From the NCBI RefSeq assembly GCF_016909175.1, contig NZ_JAFBFI010000008.1, forward strand, positions 62,001 to 126,000: a stretch of DNA of 64,000 nt, read 5' to 3'. Position numbers and translations under genes: made by a program. The DNA is from Peribacillus deserti. GTDB taxonomy: Bacteria > Bacillota > Bacilli > Bacillales > DSM-1321. Position 1 is the stretch's first letter. Each line of letters begins with the position of its first letter. Below the pieces are notes generated by a model. The model made no database searches and had not been told where the DNA came from. It saw only the letters and a list, made by a program, of their open reading frames with translations. Of this stretch, positions 46,664 through 56,086 are shown piece after piece.

Positions 46664-47746
46664 ATGAAGAAAAAAATAGCAGGATATGCAGCAGCTGGAG
46701 CATTATCAATAGGAATTCTTGGAGCAGCAGGTGTATCCGCCTATGCAGCAACGGACACATCCGCTTCCACCTTAAAGGGGGGCTGGACCCAGAATTTAGA
46801 TACGGCTACCCAGCAAAAAGTAGATAAGATTATGGAAGAGGCAAAATCACAATTAGCCAAATTAGGTGTTACATTGCCAGAAAAAGGAGGAAAAGGTGAC
46901 CTTTTTGCAAATCTAGACGCTGCCACTAAGAAAAAAGCTCAGGCAATAATGGATAAAAAGGAAGCAGGAACGATCACGGCAGCACAGGCAAAGGAGCAGC
47001 TGTCAAAACTTGGAGTCGAGCTTGGGGTAAAAGGTGGGCACCGTGATCTGTTCGTAAATCTGGATACGGCGACCAAGAAAAAAGCCCAGGCCATTATGGA
47101 TAAAAAGGAAGCAGGAACGATCACGGCAACACAGGCAAAAGAGCAGCTGGCTAAACTAGGAGTGGAGCTTCCAGAAAGAGGCGGCCGCCATGATATGTTC
47201 GCCAATCTAGACACAGCAACAAAGAAAAAAGCCCAGGCTATAATGGATAAAAAAGAAGCAGGTACGATCACAGAAGCCGAGGCAAAAGAAGAGCTGGCTA
47301 AACTGGGAGTTGAGCTTCCGGAAAGAGGCGGCCGCCATGATATGTTCGCCAATCTAGATACGGCGACCAAGAATAAAGCAGAAGCCATTATGGACAAAAA
47401 GAAAGCAGGAACAATTACTGCAGCACAGGCAAAAGAACAGCTGGCTAAGCTGGGAGTGGAGCTTCCGGAAAGAGGCAGCCGCCATGATATGTTTGCCAAT
47501 CTAGATACGGCGCCAAAGAAAAAAGCAGAGGCCATTTTGGAAAAGCTAAAAGCCGGAACCATTACTGAAGCACAAGCAAAAGAGCAATTAAAAAAGCTGG
47601 GAGCCGAACTTCCGGGCAAGGGTGGACATCATGATATGTTTGATAATTTGGATTCAGCTACAAAGAAAAAGGCCGAAGCCATTATGGATGATGTGAAAAC
47701 TCAGTTAGATGAGCTGGGTGTTGAACCGGGGAAAGCAGGAAGGTAA
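46664..47746 (+). CDS. Secreted protein with tandem 49-residue helical repeats
   Basis: A 360-residue exported protein. Residues 1-28 form a signal peptide ending in SAYA-A. The mature part is five full 49-residue units (starts near residues 79, 128, 177, 226 and 275) with consensus NLDTATKKKAQAIMDKKEAG, TITAAQAKEQLAKLGVELP and ERGGRHD. They are flanked by two shortened units, the first (QQKVDKIMEEAKSQLAKLGV) and last (KKKAEAIMDDVKTQLDELGV), which lack the KEAGTITAAQAKEQ part. Units are loosely DUF2680-like. Lysine-rich and alpha-helical, no cell-wall anchor. ATG follows GGAGGAAGAGAAC. Function unknown; a surface, metal-binding or matrix role is possible. Confidence 0.8.
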   Translation: MKKKIAGYAAAGALSIGILGAAGVSAYAATDTSASTLKGGWTQNLDTATQQKVDKIMEEAKSQLAKLGVTLPEKGGKGDLFANLDAATKKKAQAIMDKKEAGTITAAQAKEQLSKLGVELGVKGGHRDLFVNLDTATKKKAQAIMDKKEAGTITATQAKEQLAKLGVELPERGGRHDMFANLDTATKKKAQAIMDKKEAGTITEAEAKEELAKLGVELPERGGRHDMFANLDTATKNKAEAIMDKKKAGTITAAQAKEQLAKLGVELPERGSRHDMFANLDTAPKKKAEAILEKLKAGTITEAQAKEQLKKLGAELPGKGGHHDMFDNLDSATKKKAEAIMDDVKTQLDELGVEPGKAGR

Positions 47747-47767
47747 GAATAAAACGAAGCTCTATAT

Positions 47768-47808
47768 AAAAAGGCAGGAATGTTGAATGACCAGCATTCC
47801 TGCTTTTT
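47768..47808 (+). terminator. Rho-independent terminator
   Basis: AAAAAGGCAGGAATG and CATTCCTGCTTTTT. Confidence 0.85.
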
Positions 47809-47872
47809 CTGTGTATAGCATCTTACCCCTGGGTGGGCAGGGGTGTATAAAATATTTGCAGATCAAATATTA

Positions 47873-47976
47873 TGAGAAACAGCTTGTATTTTTTGAGATA
47901 CAGCTCATACTTTCTGAGAAACAGCTCATATTTTCTGAGAAACAGCTCATAAATTTTCGTTAATAGCTCATATACG
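47873..47976. repeat. Intergenic 21-bp tandem array D (unit TGAGAAACAGCTCATATTTTC)
   Basis: Unit starts at 47873, 47894, 47915 and 47936 (21 bases each), then a degenerate fifth with TTAATAGCTCATA from 47959. TGAGAAACAGCTCA is itself a near-palindrome, so each unit can form a small hairpin. It is more conserved than arrays A-C. It fills the 47812-48259 gap, where no gene is seen. Confidence 0.8.
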
Positions 47977-48259
47977 TTTAGGTGAGGCTTGGCAGGGGTG
48001 CAATAACCCGATTTGAGCTCCTATCCTTTTGGCAGCTGCCAAATGTAACGATAATTGTGCAATTAATTAATCTAATTCACTGCAGACAATAACAAATTAG
48101 TTTAAAACATTTCTTTTAACAGGTGCAGCTGAAGGCCAATTATGCTCAGGTGAAAACGCAGCTATTTTGTATACCGGAGCCATTTTGAAAGGACACACGA
48201 ATCCTATGACTTTGGTACAAGGGTGCAATGATTTATGATGGAGAAAAAGGAGGATGATC

Positions 48260-48574
48260 ATGGCCGGGATAACTCTGGACAAATTCATTAGTGAATTAAA
48301 AAATCATGCTGAACTTTATGAAATTCAAATTGCAATAAAACACATAGCTGTTTTTAATGTATGTACTATTAAGAACTATCGATTTGAGGAGGGAGAGGAT
48401 TTTTTAATGATAAGCAGTGAAGATTCCAGGACGAATTTTCAACTGTATGTAAATGAGATTCTAGAAATTAAAGACATTTTTACGGCAGATGAAATTCCAT
48501 GGCGAGTGGCAGCCTTCACTATTTCATGTGAAAATGAAATGGAGATAGGCATCAACCTGCTCCTTAACAAATAA
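48260..48574 (+). CDS. Hypothetical protein, about 104 residues
   Basis: A soluble protein of unknown family. Sequence landmarks are AGITLDKFISELKNHAEL, a strand-rich middle (IAIKHIAVFNVCTIKNYRF) and an acidic C-terminal part ending EIGINLLLNK. ATG at 48260 is six bases from AAAAAGGAGG; an in-frame ATG at 48254 overlaps that site and is less likely. It is short, isolated and without motifs, yet the excellent ribosome binding site supports expression. Confidence 0.6.
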   Translation: MAGITLDKFISELKNHAELYEIQIAIKHIAVFNVCTIKNYRFEEGEDFLMISSEDSRTNFQLYVNEILEIKDIFTADEIPWRVAAFTISCENEMEIGINLLLNK

Positions 48575-48689
48575 CCTGGTGTAATTTAATCCGCTTATAT
48601 TCTTTTTGGAACTGATTTGAGATAATAATAGTGTTGAAATATTGTATTTATTTAAGCTCTCAGAAAAGTATCCTAAAGGAGTAATAACG

Positions 48690-49802
48690 ATGAGTGAAAC
48701 TAAAACTTTATTCCAGGCCTTCAAACAAACCGCCTATCAAGCAGGAGGCCATGGAAAAAGAGATGTTGGAATTTTAAAGCAGGCCATAAAAGAAGTAGAT
48801 GGCCGAGCGGAAAGCGATATATATGGAACCGGGAAGCTTATAGAAGACTTCCAGGATAAAATGGCAGCATTTCTGGGAAAGGAGACTGCCGTGTTTTTCC
48901 CGAGCGGAACGATGGCTCAGCAAATTGCACTAAGAATCTGGTGTGATAAAAAAGGAATTAAAAAAGTCGCCTATCATCCACTATCCCACCTGGAAATCCA
49001 TGAGGAAGACGGTTTAAAGGAATTGCATGGTATAGAATCCATTCTACTCGCGGACAAAGACAGATTGATTACTTTAGAAGATGTGGTTAGCATGAGTGAT
49101 AATATCGCATGTTTATTGCTAGAATTGCCCCAGCGGGAAATTGGCGGCCAATTGCCGGAGTATGAAACTCTTGAAGCTATTTCTGCTTATTGCAAAGAAA
49201 AAGGGATCAAATTGCAGCTGGATGGAGCAAGATTGTTTGAAATTCTTCCGTATTATCAAAAGACCGCTTCAGAGGTCTGTGACCTGTTTGATAGTGTTTA
49301 TGTATCTTTGTATAAAGGAGTCGGAGGAATTTCGGGGGCCATTCTTGCAGGAGATAAAGAATTCACAGAAGAATCAAAAGTATGGAAGAGGCGTCATGGC
49401 GGTGATTTAATCAGTCTGTATCCTTATATTATCAGCTCCGATTATTACTTTAATCAGCGAATTCATAAAATGGAGCAGTACTATCATGAGGCGAAGGAAT
49501 TGGCTGCGTTGTTCAATGGCTGCCAGAATGTCTCCACAAAGCCGAAAGAGCCTGTTTCTAATATGTTCCATGTCCATATTGCCCTGCCAAAGGAGAAGCT
49601 TGAACCTATTTTAGTAGAAATTTATGAAGCTGCCGGCATAGGGTTAACCAGCTATTTAAAAGAAAAAACAGAAAACGAATGCTGCTTCGAAGTAAGTGTT
49701 GGGGATGCGTATGCTGATCTGCCAAAGGAAGATTTAAAGAAGACATTTCGTATGCTGAATATAAAATTAAGTGAAATGAAGAATGTATCTCCTTCCATTT
49801 AG
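48690..49802 (+). CDS. PLP-dependent beta-eliminating lyase (threonine aldolase family)
   Basis: A 370-residue fold-type I PLP enzyme resembling low-specificity threonine aldolases. PLP-binding lysine K209 is in VYVSLYKGVGG; D178 in LDGARLFE contacts the pyridine nitrogen; FFPSGTMAQQIALRIW is the cofactor phosphate region, and YHPLSHLEIHEEDG the substrate region. Expected reaction is retro-aldol cleavage of L-threonine/allo-threonine to glycine and acetaldehyde or a related beta-elimination. The frame is open 16 codons upstream; ATG at 48690 follows AAAGGAGTAATAACG. A terminator follows. Confidence 0.87.
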   Translation: MSETKTLFQAFKQTAYQAGGHGKRDVGILKQAIKEVDGRAESDIYGTGKLIEDFQDKMAAFLGKETAVFFPSGTMAQQIALRIWCDKKGIKKVAYHPLSHLEIHEEDGLKELHGIESILLADKDRLITLEDVVSMSDNIACLLLELPQREIGGQLPEYETLEAISAYCKEKGIKLQLDGARLFEILPYYQKTASEVCDLFDSVYVSLYKGVGGISGAILAGDKEFTEESKVWKRRHGGDLISLYPYIISSDYYFNQRIHKMEQYYHEAKELAALFNGCQNVSTKPKEPVSNMFHVHIALPKEKLEPILVEIYEAAGIGLTSYLKEKTENECCFEVSVGDAYADLPKEDLKKTFRMLNIKLSEMKNVSPSI

Positions 49803-49816
49803 TTTTTTAAAATAAA

Positions 49817-49846
49817 AGAAGGGCTGTCAGCAGACGGCCCTTTTTA
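49817..49846 (+). terminator. Rho-independent terminator
   Basis: AAGGGCTGTC and GACGGCCCTTTTT. Confidence 0.75.
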
Positions 49847-50031
49847 TATGTATTTAGGTTGCAGGTCCTGAAATATTATGTCATACAATAGAACGGGGAA
49901 ACAGAAGCAAGCGTTTCGAAAAATGCCCGTAGCAGCAGCTCTCAAGCCAGAATTTTGCATGCCCACTTCAATGGCTGCGGCTTTTTCTTAGATAAATCAT
50001 AATAAAATAGATGTAATCATTAAAAAAGCCT

Positions 50032-50076
50032 CCCCATTTAAGAGAGTCGAGAGTTATGGAATAGGGAAGGCGGCTT
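50032..50076 (-). terminator. Terminator of the D-2-hydroxyacid dehydrogenase gene
   Basis: Read on the minus strand, AGCCGCCTTCCC pairs with GGGGAGGCTTTTTT. Confidence 0.7.
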
Positions 50077-50082
50077 AATCGG

Positions 50083-51042
50083 TTAATATCCCTTTTTATA
50101 ACAGACAGAATTAATAGACGGAGTTTCATTTTGAAGATACTGCCTCAAATTAGGGATGAAAATATCATCTATTACACGCTGGTCATAATACTCGGTTGCC
50201 CCGGCGGTATGAGGTGTAATGATTACATTTTCCATCTCCCATAGCGGACTGCTTTCGTTCAATGGTTCTGTCTCAAATACGTCTAGTCCAGCTCCGGCAA
50301 TAAGTCCTTGTTCTAATGCTGAAATTAAATCTTCTTCGACTACAGAATCGCCTCTGCCAATATTAATAAAGAAGGCAGTCTTTTTCATGAGATCGAATTG
50401 TTCTTTGCCGATTAAATGATGAGTTTCCCTGGTTAAAGGCAGTGTATCAATTACATAATCACATTCAGGAAGCAAAGAATTCAAGTGATCGGGTGTGTAC
50501 ATTTTATCCACGTATTCTTCCGGCTGACCGGAAAAACGCATTCCAAGCACTGTCATTCCAAACGCTTTAGCTATTTTCGCTGTCTCTTTGCCAATAGCGC
50601 CTATCCCTAAAATACCCACTGTTTTATGATGAATTTCAAGCTTTAAACCAGCATTGTGCCAGGTCTTTAATTGCTGGTTTCTTATGTACGTATGAATTTT
50701 TCTTGTCAGAGCAAGCATTAGAGCAAATATGGTTTCAGAAATAGGATTTGCATGAACACCGCTGGCACTTGTTACCGAAATATTTTTTTCTTCGAGAGCC
50801 TCTAAAGGAAGGGAATTGACACCAGCACTCCAGGTCTGAAGCCACTTAAGCTTTGTGTCTCCCTTCAGCGCATCCTCCATTCCCTTTCGCCAGCCAGCAA
50901 TAACTTCCGCAGAAGCAAGTTCATCCTGCCAGACAGACGAATCCCTGCCGGCAATAATCTCCCAATCAGGAATCGCCGCTTGTATTTTTTCCACATAGTG
51001 ACCAGCAAGATTCTGCCCAATGATCAGCTTTCGTTTTGTCAT
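50083..51042 (-). CDS. D-2-hydroxyacid dehydrogenase (NAD-binding)
   Basis: A 319-residue oxidoreductase of the D-isomer-specific 2-hydroxyacid dehydrogenase family, interconverting 2-ketoacids and D-2-hydroxyacids with NAD(P)H. Nucleotide-binding motif TVGILGIGAIGKETAKIAKAF near residue 140, then INIGRGDSVVEEDL, GLDVFETEPL and the catalytic histidine in ITPHTAGATEYYD. The N-terminal domain is of the shorter type (LIIGQNLAGHYVEKIQ) seen in glyoxylate/hydroxypyruvate reductase-like Bacillus members. ATG follows TTGGAGACAAAAAT. Monocistronic. Substrate uncertain. Confidence 0.88.
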   Translation of the reverse strand: MTKRKLIIGQNLAGHYVEKIQAAIPDWEIIAGRDSSVWQDELASAEVIAGWRKGMEDALKGDTKLKWLQTWSAGVNSLPLEALEEKNISVTSASGVHANPISETIFALMLALTRKIHTYIRNQQLKTWHNAGLKLEIHHKTVGILGIGAIGKETAKIAKAFGMTVLGMRFSGQPEEYVDKMYTPDHLNSLLPECDYVIDTLPLTRETHHLIGKEQFDLMKKTAFFINIGRGDSVVEEDLISALEQGLIAGAGLDVFETEPLNESSPLWEMENVIITPHTAGATEYYDQRVIDDIFIPNLRQYLQNETPSINSVCYKKGY

Positions 51043-51456
51043 ATTTTTGTCTCCAATTCCCAGTATTTGAGATTATTGTACCAGAGAGAAGGGGAGTGCT
51101 GTTAAATATAAGAACATAAAGTCTACAATGTAATAATTTGTATTAAAGATTGAAAAACTTAGTTAATATGAATTGGGATAACCATCTATAAAAATGAAAT
51201 ATAAGTAAATAAAATAGTGTACCTGTATAAAGTTTTCTCTTAAAAAGATGCGGAAAAACGATATGGAAAAATTCTTTTGGGAAATGCTATTCAGATTAAT
51301 AATCATTTGTCTGTGACGGTGCCTTATAGCAAATGAAGAGTTTTTTGTTCAGTAAGTTAATTGGCAGAAAAAACGGCGGATGAGTTCATTCGTCAATCGG
51401 TACTGCGGACGAAAGAGGAGTTATTGTTTGAGGTTGAAGAGGGATATAAAATAATA
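51043..51456. other. Gap without a recognisable gene
   Basis: AT-rich upstream region of the dehydrogenase. A TTG-started, 43-codon plus-strand frame (51361-51492; contains RTKEELLFEVEEGYKI) runs into the terminator and has no ribosome binding site, so it is at most a remnant. Confidence 0.3.
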
Positions 51457-51490
51457 AAACAGTGGGCTAAGAAAACCAGCCCACTGTTTT
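51457..51490. terminator. Terminator of the inhA-like gene
   Basis: AAAACAGTGGGCT and AGCCCACTGTTTT are perfectly complementary, with T runs in both directions. Confidence 0.85.
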
Positions 51491-51493
51491 AAA

Positions 51494-53878
51494 TTACTTA
51501 TGAATCCATACTGCTCCTGCACTATTATCTTTTGCTTCACCAAGTACTAGAAACTTTAATCCATAGTTTGGCACTTTGCGTCCTGCATCAGGAATAATGG
51601 TATTACTATAGGATTTTGAATCATCAAATACAATGTTCCCAGGCATTCCTTTATAATCAAAGATTCCGCGAGAAGGGGAATTGATATACCATGAAGGGGC
51701 CTTATCAAAAGAGAACGCTGCATCAGCTACCTGGTATCTAGTACTGTCATTGATTGATTCTGTACCATTTAATTTTCCAATTATTGCTTGTGGATGAGAA
51801 TCGACTACGCCTATAAATCCTTCGCCAGGATGGACACCGGTCCAGTTGTCTGTAAAGCTGTCATCGCCATACCAAACTACTAATCCCGTATTATATTTAA
51901 CACCGCGGGAATATTCTAAGGATTTATCGGCTCCCGCATAGTTTCTCCACTCTAAGTAATAGTAATGAGGCTTTTGATCAAAGCCATTTGACTGTGTAAA
52001 ACCATTCATTGTTACTTTTGCAGTTCCTTCAGCATCATCAGAGAAAGTAACCGCTCCGTCGACAGTAAGGGTCAGATTATCCAATGCAAACCCTTCAGGA
52101 GCAAGGCCGGCATCTGTGACATATTCAAATTCCAATTTAACTTTTTTACCTTTAAATTGAGTTAGATCATAGGATTTGTCTACCCAAGCGCCTTTGGAGG
52201 TCTCAAAGCCAGCTTCATTATTTTCATCACCGATTACATCTAGTACCGTTTCCGTCCCATCAGAACCTACAGCGTTAACGTATACATAATCATAATCGTA
52301 CTCAACTTCGAACCATGTTTTATATTCAAATTTTGCGTTTGTTGCACTGGTTAAATCAAATTCAGGAGTGGTTAGTATTGTGTGAAGGTTATCTCCTTTA
52401 GTGCTGTAGTAATATTTGTCCCCAAAAGCAGGTTCAATCGGTGATTGCACTTGTTTCAATGGAAGGTTGACTTTAACGATACCATTGTTTTTCGACTTGG
52501 TAACACTCTGGTCGATAAGTGCTGCAACACCAACTTTATTTATATCTTCATAGTTTACTTCTGTAATCTTCGCCCAGTTTCCACCCATTGTTTTTTGGAA
52601 AAATTCCTTATTTTGTGGTGAGAAGCTGGAAGGAGTCGTACCCGCAATCTTACCGTTCCAGCTGCCGCCGCTCATAATGGACCATGAGGCTACTGGTTCT
52701 CCATCACCGGTATATTGGGTATCGTACTCGTCAGGTAAGCCAAGGTCATGTCCGAACTCGTGGGCAAATACGCCAACTGCTCCATCTTCTGGTTCAATCG
52801 TATAATCGAAGGCTGCCATCTGACCGCCCCAGTAAGGAACCTCAGTTTTTGTACCAGGTACTTTATAAGGAGCATTCCCTAATACCCAGCGATGTGACCA
52901 GATTGCATCATCACCGAGCTTTCCGCCGCCGGCTTCCTGCCCTGTTCCAGCATGGATAATCATAAGATGGTCTACGAGTCCATCTGGCTCATTTTGATTG
53001 CCGTCGCCATCCAAATCATATAAATCGAATTGATCATAGTCTGCTAGATTTAAACCGGAGGCTGCAGCGGCATTAAGAGTATCTTTTACAAAGTCTCGCG
53101 GACCCTTTGGAGCCAGGTTGTCATTTCCGCCATCTGGACTGTCATCTCCATAATCTTTTGCATTTCCTGGAACAGTCAGCCAGTCAGACACATACCCATC
53201 TACAGTATAGCTGCCACCGGATTGTTCTTCATAATACTGCTTAAAAGTTTGAATCTTCTCTCCAGTATCAAGTGTGAAATTTTCGTTTCCAAAGAGCATT
53301 TTTTCATAATGTTCGCGATTAAAGTCATCGGAGTACATATACCCTTCTTCTTTATCTATATTATTATGTTTAAAATCAGCAAACTCAGCGAGCAATACCA
53401 GAACCTTGTCCGTTCTTTTACCGCCGGAATAAGGAGCTTGCTTTGCAGGATCTACTTTCACAAAGCCATTTTTACCCAATTTATAGTTTTTATGTCCTTT
53501 ATCAAGCTGCTTTCTCAACTTTTCCTTTTGCTTTGTTATGAAGTCCTTTGTTTTCTGACTGAATTCTTTTTGTTCCTTGGTGACGTTTTTGCTAGGGGTC
53601 TTAACAGCTTGTTTCTTTGCAATATAGGCTTTCACTGCTTTTTGCACTTCAGCTGAACTAGCATTTTTTGGTACTAACCCTCGATCTTTTAGAGCCTTAG
53701 CAATCCGATCTTCGTTTACGATGTTTAAATCAATAGGGGCTTGTTCAATAGAGGATGCCTTTGCAGGGGTTGGAGCTGCCGTAATACTGGCAAAGGTCCC
53801 TGCCACTAAAGAAGTAGCAACCACGGTACTAGCGGTAATACTTGAAATCACCTTTAAAACATTCTTTTTCTCTAGCAA
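51494..53878 (-). CDS. inhA: Immune inhibitor A-type secreted metalloprotease (M6)
   Basis: A 794-residue exported zinc protease, the size of B. cereus-group InhA. Zinc motif [18 protein letters not shown] lies in the middle; the upstream domain has [15 protein letters not shown] and the downstream part carries the met-turn [12 protein letters not shown] and a carbohydrate-binding-like C-terminal region ([20 protein letters not shown]). The propeptide spans roughly residues 35-110. The frame is open to 53944, but the TTG at 53878 behind GAGGTGAT gives [20 protein letters not shown], a proper signal peptide with cleavage near PAKA. InhA-like enzymes cleave antimicrobial peptides and host proteins; a nutritional role is equally likely here. 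Confidence 0.93.
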   Translation of the reverse strand: MLEKKNVLKVISSITASTVVATSLVAGTFASITAAPTPAKASSIEQAPIDLNIVNEDRIAKALKDRGLVPKNASSAEVQKAVKAYIAKKQAVKTPSKNVTKEQKEFSQKTKDFITKQKEKLRKQLDKGHKNYKLGKNGFVKVDPAKQAPYSGGKRTDKVLVLLAEFADFKHNNIDKEEGYMYSDDFNREHYEKMLFGNENFTLDTGEKIQTFKQYYEEQSGGSYTVDGYVSDWLTVPGNAKDYGDDSPDGGNDNLAPKGPRDFVKDTLNAAAASGLNLADYDQFDLYDLDGDGNQNEPDGLVDHLMIIHAGTGQEAGGGKLGDDAIWSHRWVLGNAPYKVPGTKTEVPYWGGQMAAFDYTIEPEDGAVGVFAHEFGHDLGLPDEYDTQYTGDGEPVASWSIMSGGSWNGKIAGTTPSSFSPQNKEFFQKTMGGNWAKITEVNYEDINKVGVAALIDQSVTKSKNNGIVKVNLPLKQVQSPIEPAFGDKYYYSTKGDNLHTILTTPEFDLTSATNAKFEYKTWFEVEYDYDYVYVNAVGSDGTETVLDVIGDENNEAGFETSKGAWVDKSYDLTQFKGKKVKLEFEYVTDAGLAPEGFALDNLTLTVDGAVTFSDDAEGTAKVTMNGFTQSNGFDQKPHYYYLEWRNYAGADKSLEYSRGVKYNTGLVVWYGDDSFTDNWTGVHPGEGFIGVVDSHPQAIIGKLNGTESINDSTRYQVADAAFSFDKAPSWYINSPSRGIFDYKGMPGNIVFDDSKSYSNTIIPDAGRKVPNYGLKFLVLGEAKDNSAGAVWIHK

Positions 53879-54044
53879 AAAAATCACCTCAAATGTATTT
53901 GTTTGGTGTATGAATGATCTGATAGTCTGATAAAAGCATAACAATTTGTAGAAATTGTGTAAATATTTAAAATATTTTAAGACAAAAATAGTGGAAATTT
54001 CTTATATTTCGCTATTCGTAATAATAGATTGATAATTTTTTCAA

Positions 54045-54467
54045 ATGGGGAAAAGAATTAAATATTCATTAAGAGATGTTGAGAAAAGTAAAGTGGCGCG
54101 AGAAGCCCTTCTTGCAAGACCAACTGCGGATATCTAACAAGCTCGTATTTCGGAAAATGTTGAGTTTAATGAAACAGAGAAAGGACTCGCTAAGTCTGCT
54201 ATTAAGTAATATTACCGGAACAAACTAGATAAGAAATTAGAAAAACGTAAACCCCATTATCGTCCCGTAGATATGTCAAGTTCGGAAAAGCAGGAAAATG
54301 TATTAAGTGATATTGTATGTTATGAATTTAATACTAAAGGGAGTAAGGATAAAGTGAGGTGGGAAAGCCGGTGGCAACCCTTCTTTAGAGTCTGCCTAAA
54401 ACGCATGAAAACGATTAAAGTGTATGTACGAAGAAAAAGACGAGTATCCTTAAGAAAGATTTTATAG
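54045..54467 (+). pseudogene. Possible decayed gene with two in-frame stops
   Basis: One frame begins ATG GGG AAA AGA at 54045 and is readable for 140 codons with only two TAA interruptions (after ARPTADI and KSAIK). The protein is basic and helical (YSLRDVEKSKVAREALL, KPHYRPVDMSSSEKQENV, RVCLKRMKTIKVYVRRK). No family is recognised and no ribosome binding site is present. It may be an inactivated gene or chance in a low-stop frame. It lies upstream of and divergent from the inhA-like gene. Confidence 0.35.
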
Positions 54468-54631
54468 AAAAATACGGGCGGATTGGGTATTGAATAAGAA
54501 TTTAAGAAGGTAAACCAGCACATTCACATGAGGGAATGTGCTGATGAGAGGGGAGGGTTAAAACCGGTTGAATCTTTCCACGACTTTATTTTGAACTAGT
54601 TTTTCTACTATACGCTCTTATCTTTTAATGA

Positions 54632-54850
54632 TTAACGATAAAGGTCGCCGTCATAGTATTCACGGTTTTCATTGTCAAAGATTCCGCGATTTAAAGAGGT
54701 GGCTTCCGGATCATTTATAATGATAGGCCCTCTTCCCCTGGAATTAATATCAGGATTTTGATTTCTATTAGTTGGCAGCATACTTACATCAACCGCATCG
54801 CCTTCATTTGAGGCTTTGATTTCGCTAGTATTGACATCTTTATCTGGCAT
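54632..54850 (-). CDS. Small hydrophilic hypothetical protein
   Basis: A 72-residue acidic, polar protein, rich in N, D, R and S, without hydrophobic segments; probably disordered or a small spore-type protein. Landmarks: PDKDVNTSEIKASNEGDAV and GRGPIIINDPEATSLNRG. ATG has AAGGAG 12 bases upstream. No family recognised. Confidence 0.55.
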   Translation of the reverse strand: MPDKDVNTSEIKASNEGDAVDVSMLPTNRNQNPDINSRGRGPIIINDPEATSLNRGIFDNENREYYDGDLYR

Positions 54851-54967
54851 GTTTTAAGGTCGCTCCTTCTTATTATTCGTTTTAACCAAACTATGGGACT
54901 TTGATTAGTATTTCCAATTAGTGAGAAAAAATGTTAATAACAATACTTGTGATGATGAGCTAATAGC

Positions 54968-55105
54968 ATGCATAACATACTTTCCAGGAGGCACTTCCGC
55001 GCCAAAGAACTTATTGCATCGTCAAATGAAAAGCTGATTGAATACCAGGAAATGCTGAAGGAATTACATGAGGAAATGCAAAAAATCACCAACTATTTTT
55101 ATTAA
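54968..55105 (+). CDS. Possible 45-residue coiled-coil peptide
   Basis: ATG at 54968 opens a frame of 45 codons. The C-terminal 30 residues (ELIASSNEKLIEYQEMLKEL, then HEEMQKITNYFY) form an amphipathic helix with heptad spacing. An AGGAGG at about 54988 lies inside the frame without a start codon at the right distance, and the upstream ATG lacks a clear site. A good terminator (55145-55187) follows. Real small gene or decayed fragment. Confidence 0.35.
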   Translation: MHNILSRRHFRAKELIASSNEKLIEYQEMLKELHEEMQKITNYFY

Positions 55106-55144
55106 ACTTACACACCTAATCGAAATTACAATAGTAGGGTTTTC

Positions 55145-55187
55145 TAAAGGGTCCTTATGTCCTCTTAAAGGGTATAAGGGTCCTTTT
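55145..55187 (+). terminator. Rho-independent terminator
   Basis: AAAGGGTCCTTAT and ATAAGGGTCCTTTT pair over 13 positions with two wobbles. Confidence 0.75.
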
Positions 55188-55296
55188 ATTTGTAGTTTCA
55201 TTTATATCTATACATGTCGGTCCTAAATTGCTTATTATTTGATTTTTCTAAATTTTCTAGTATTGTTTAATTTAAATAGAAAGGAAGGAGTTTGTC

Positions 55297-56070
55297 ATGA
55301 CTAAAACACAGGAAATTGTCTCAGCGCTGCTATCAGCCCGGGAAGAAAAAACACCGCTCTCTTCTTTAGAGACTGAGGGCTTTACAGGTAATCATGCTTT
55401 CTATTCAGTTCAGGATGAATACATACAGCGAAAGCTAGAAAACCAAAACGATCGAATCGCAGGCTATAAGATTAGTCTGACGAACAAAGGATTACAGACT
55501 GTTTTTCAAACAGATGAGCCGGTATACGGAACTTTAACAGATGAAACACTGGTAAAAGAAGGTGTTTTAAGCAGAAGTGACTTTTTTGACCCGCTGCTGG
55601 AAGCGGAGTTGATGTTTATCGTGACTGAGGATATTTCACCATTCGCCGATCCGGTCGAAATTATTGAGAAGACCATGATAGCTCCAGGTCTGGAGATCCC
55701 AGACAGCCGCATTAAAAACTGGTATCCGAAAATATCAATCGGTGAATTGATCATGGATAATGCTGTAACAGGAAAAGTTATCGCGGGAAGGCCGATCAAG
55801 GTTAATTCGGGAACTATCTTAGACAATATATCTGTGACTCTCTATCATAATGGAGAGCCTGCAGCAGAGGGGAAATCCAGCTTTGTACTAGAGAATCCAT
55901 TAAATGCTGTATTGTGGCTGAATAATAGTTTATCCTCTCAAGGAAAAAGTCTTCAAAAAGGAATGATTATATCATCGGGAACCTTCATAAGCCCTATTCC
56001 TTTGGTAATCGGCACTTACCGTGCAGTGTTTGATGTGTATGGTGAGGTAGAACTAGAGGTTCGCGAATAG
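55297..56070 (+). CDS. 2-keto-4-pentenoate hydratase-like protein (FAH superfamily)
   Basis: A 257-residue protein of the fumarylacetoacetate hydrolase superfamily, hydratase/decarboxylase branch. YSVQDEYIQRKL and IAGYKISLTNKGLQ near the N terminus, FDPLLEAELMFIVTEDI (metal-ligand acidic residues) in the middle, PGLEIPDSRIKNWYPK and the C-terminal GMIISSGTFISPIPL are all family landmarks. Such enzymes hydrate 2-hydroxypentadienoate or decarboxylate related ketoacids in aromatic meta-cleavage pathways. No other pathway gene is nearby, so the role is unclear. ATG follows GAAAGGAAGGAG. Confidence 0.83.
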   Translation: MTKTQEIVSALLSAREEKTPLSSLETEGFTGNHAFYSVQDEYIQRKLENQNDRIAGYKISLTNKGLQTVFQTDEPVYGTLTDETLVKEGVLSRSDFFDPLLEAELMFIVTEDISPFADPVEIIEKTMIAPGLEIPDSRIKNWYPKISIGELIMDNAVTGKVIAGRPIKVNSGTILDNISVTLYHNGEPAAEGKSSFVLENPLNAVLWLNNSLSSQGKSLQKGMIISSGTFISPIPLVIGTYRAVFDVYGEVELEVRE

Positions 56071-56086
56071 TTTACATAAGAGGTTC

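Noticed and set aside
46939-47619. A 226-residue minus-strand ORF opposite the secreted repeat protein
   Set aside because: It is the antisense shadow of the tandem repeats and inherits their periodicity; no ribosome binding site, implausible composition.
54517-54543. CAGCACATTC hairpin as a terminator
   Set aside because: The stem is good but no T run follows on either strand and no gene ends nearby, so it was left unannotated.
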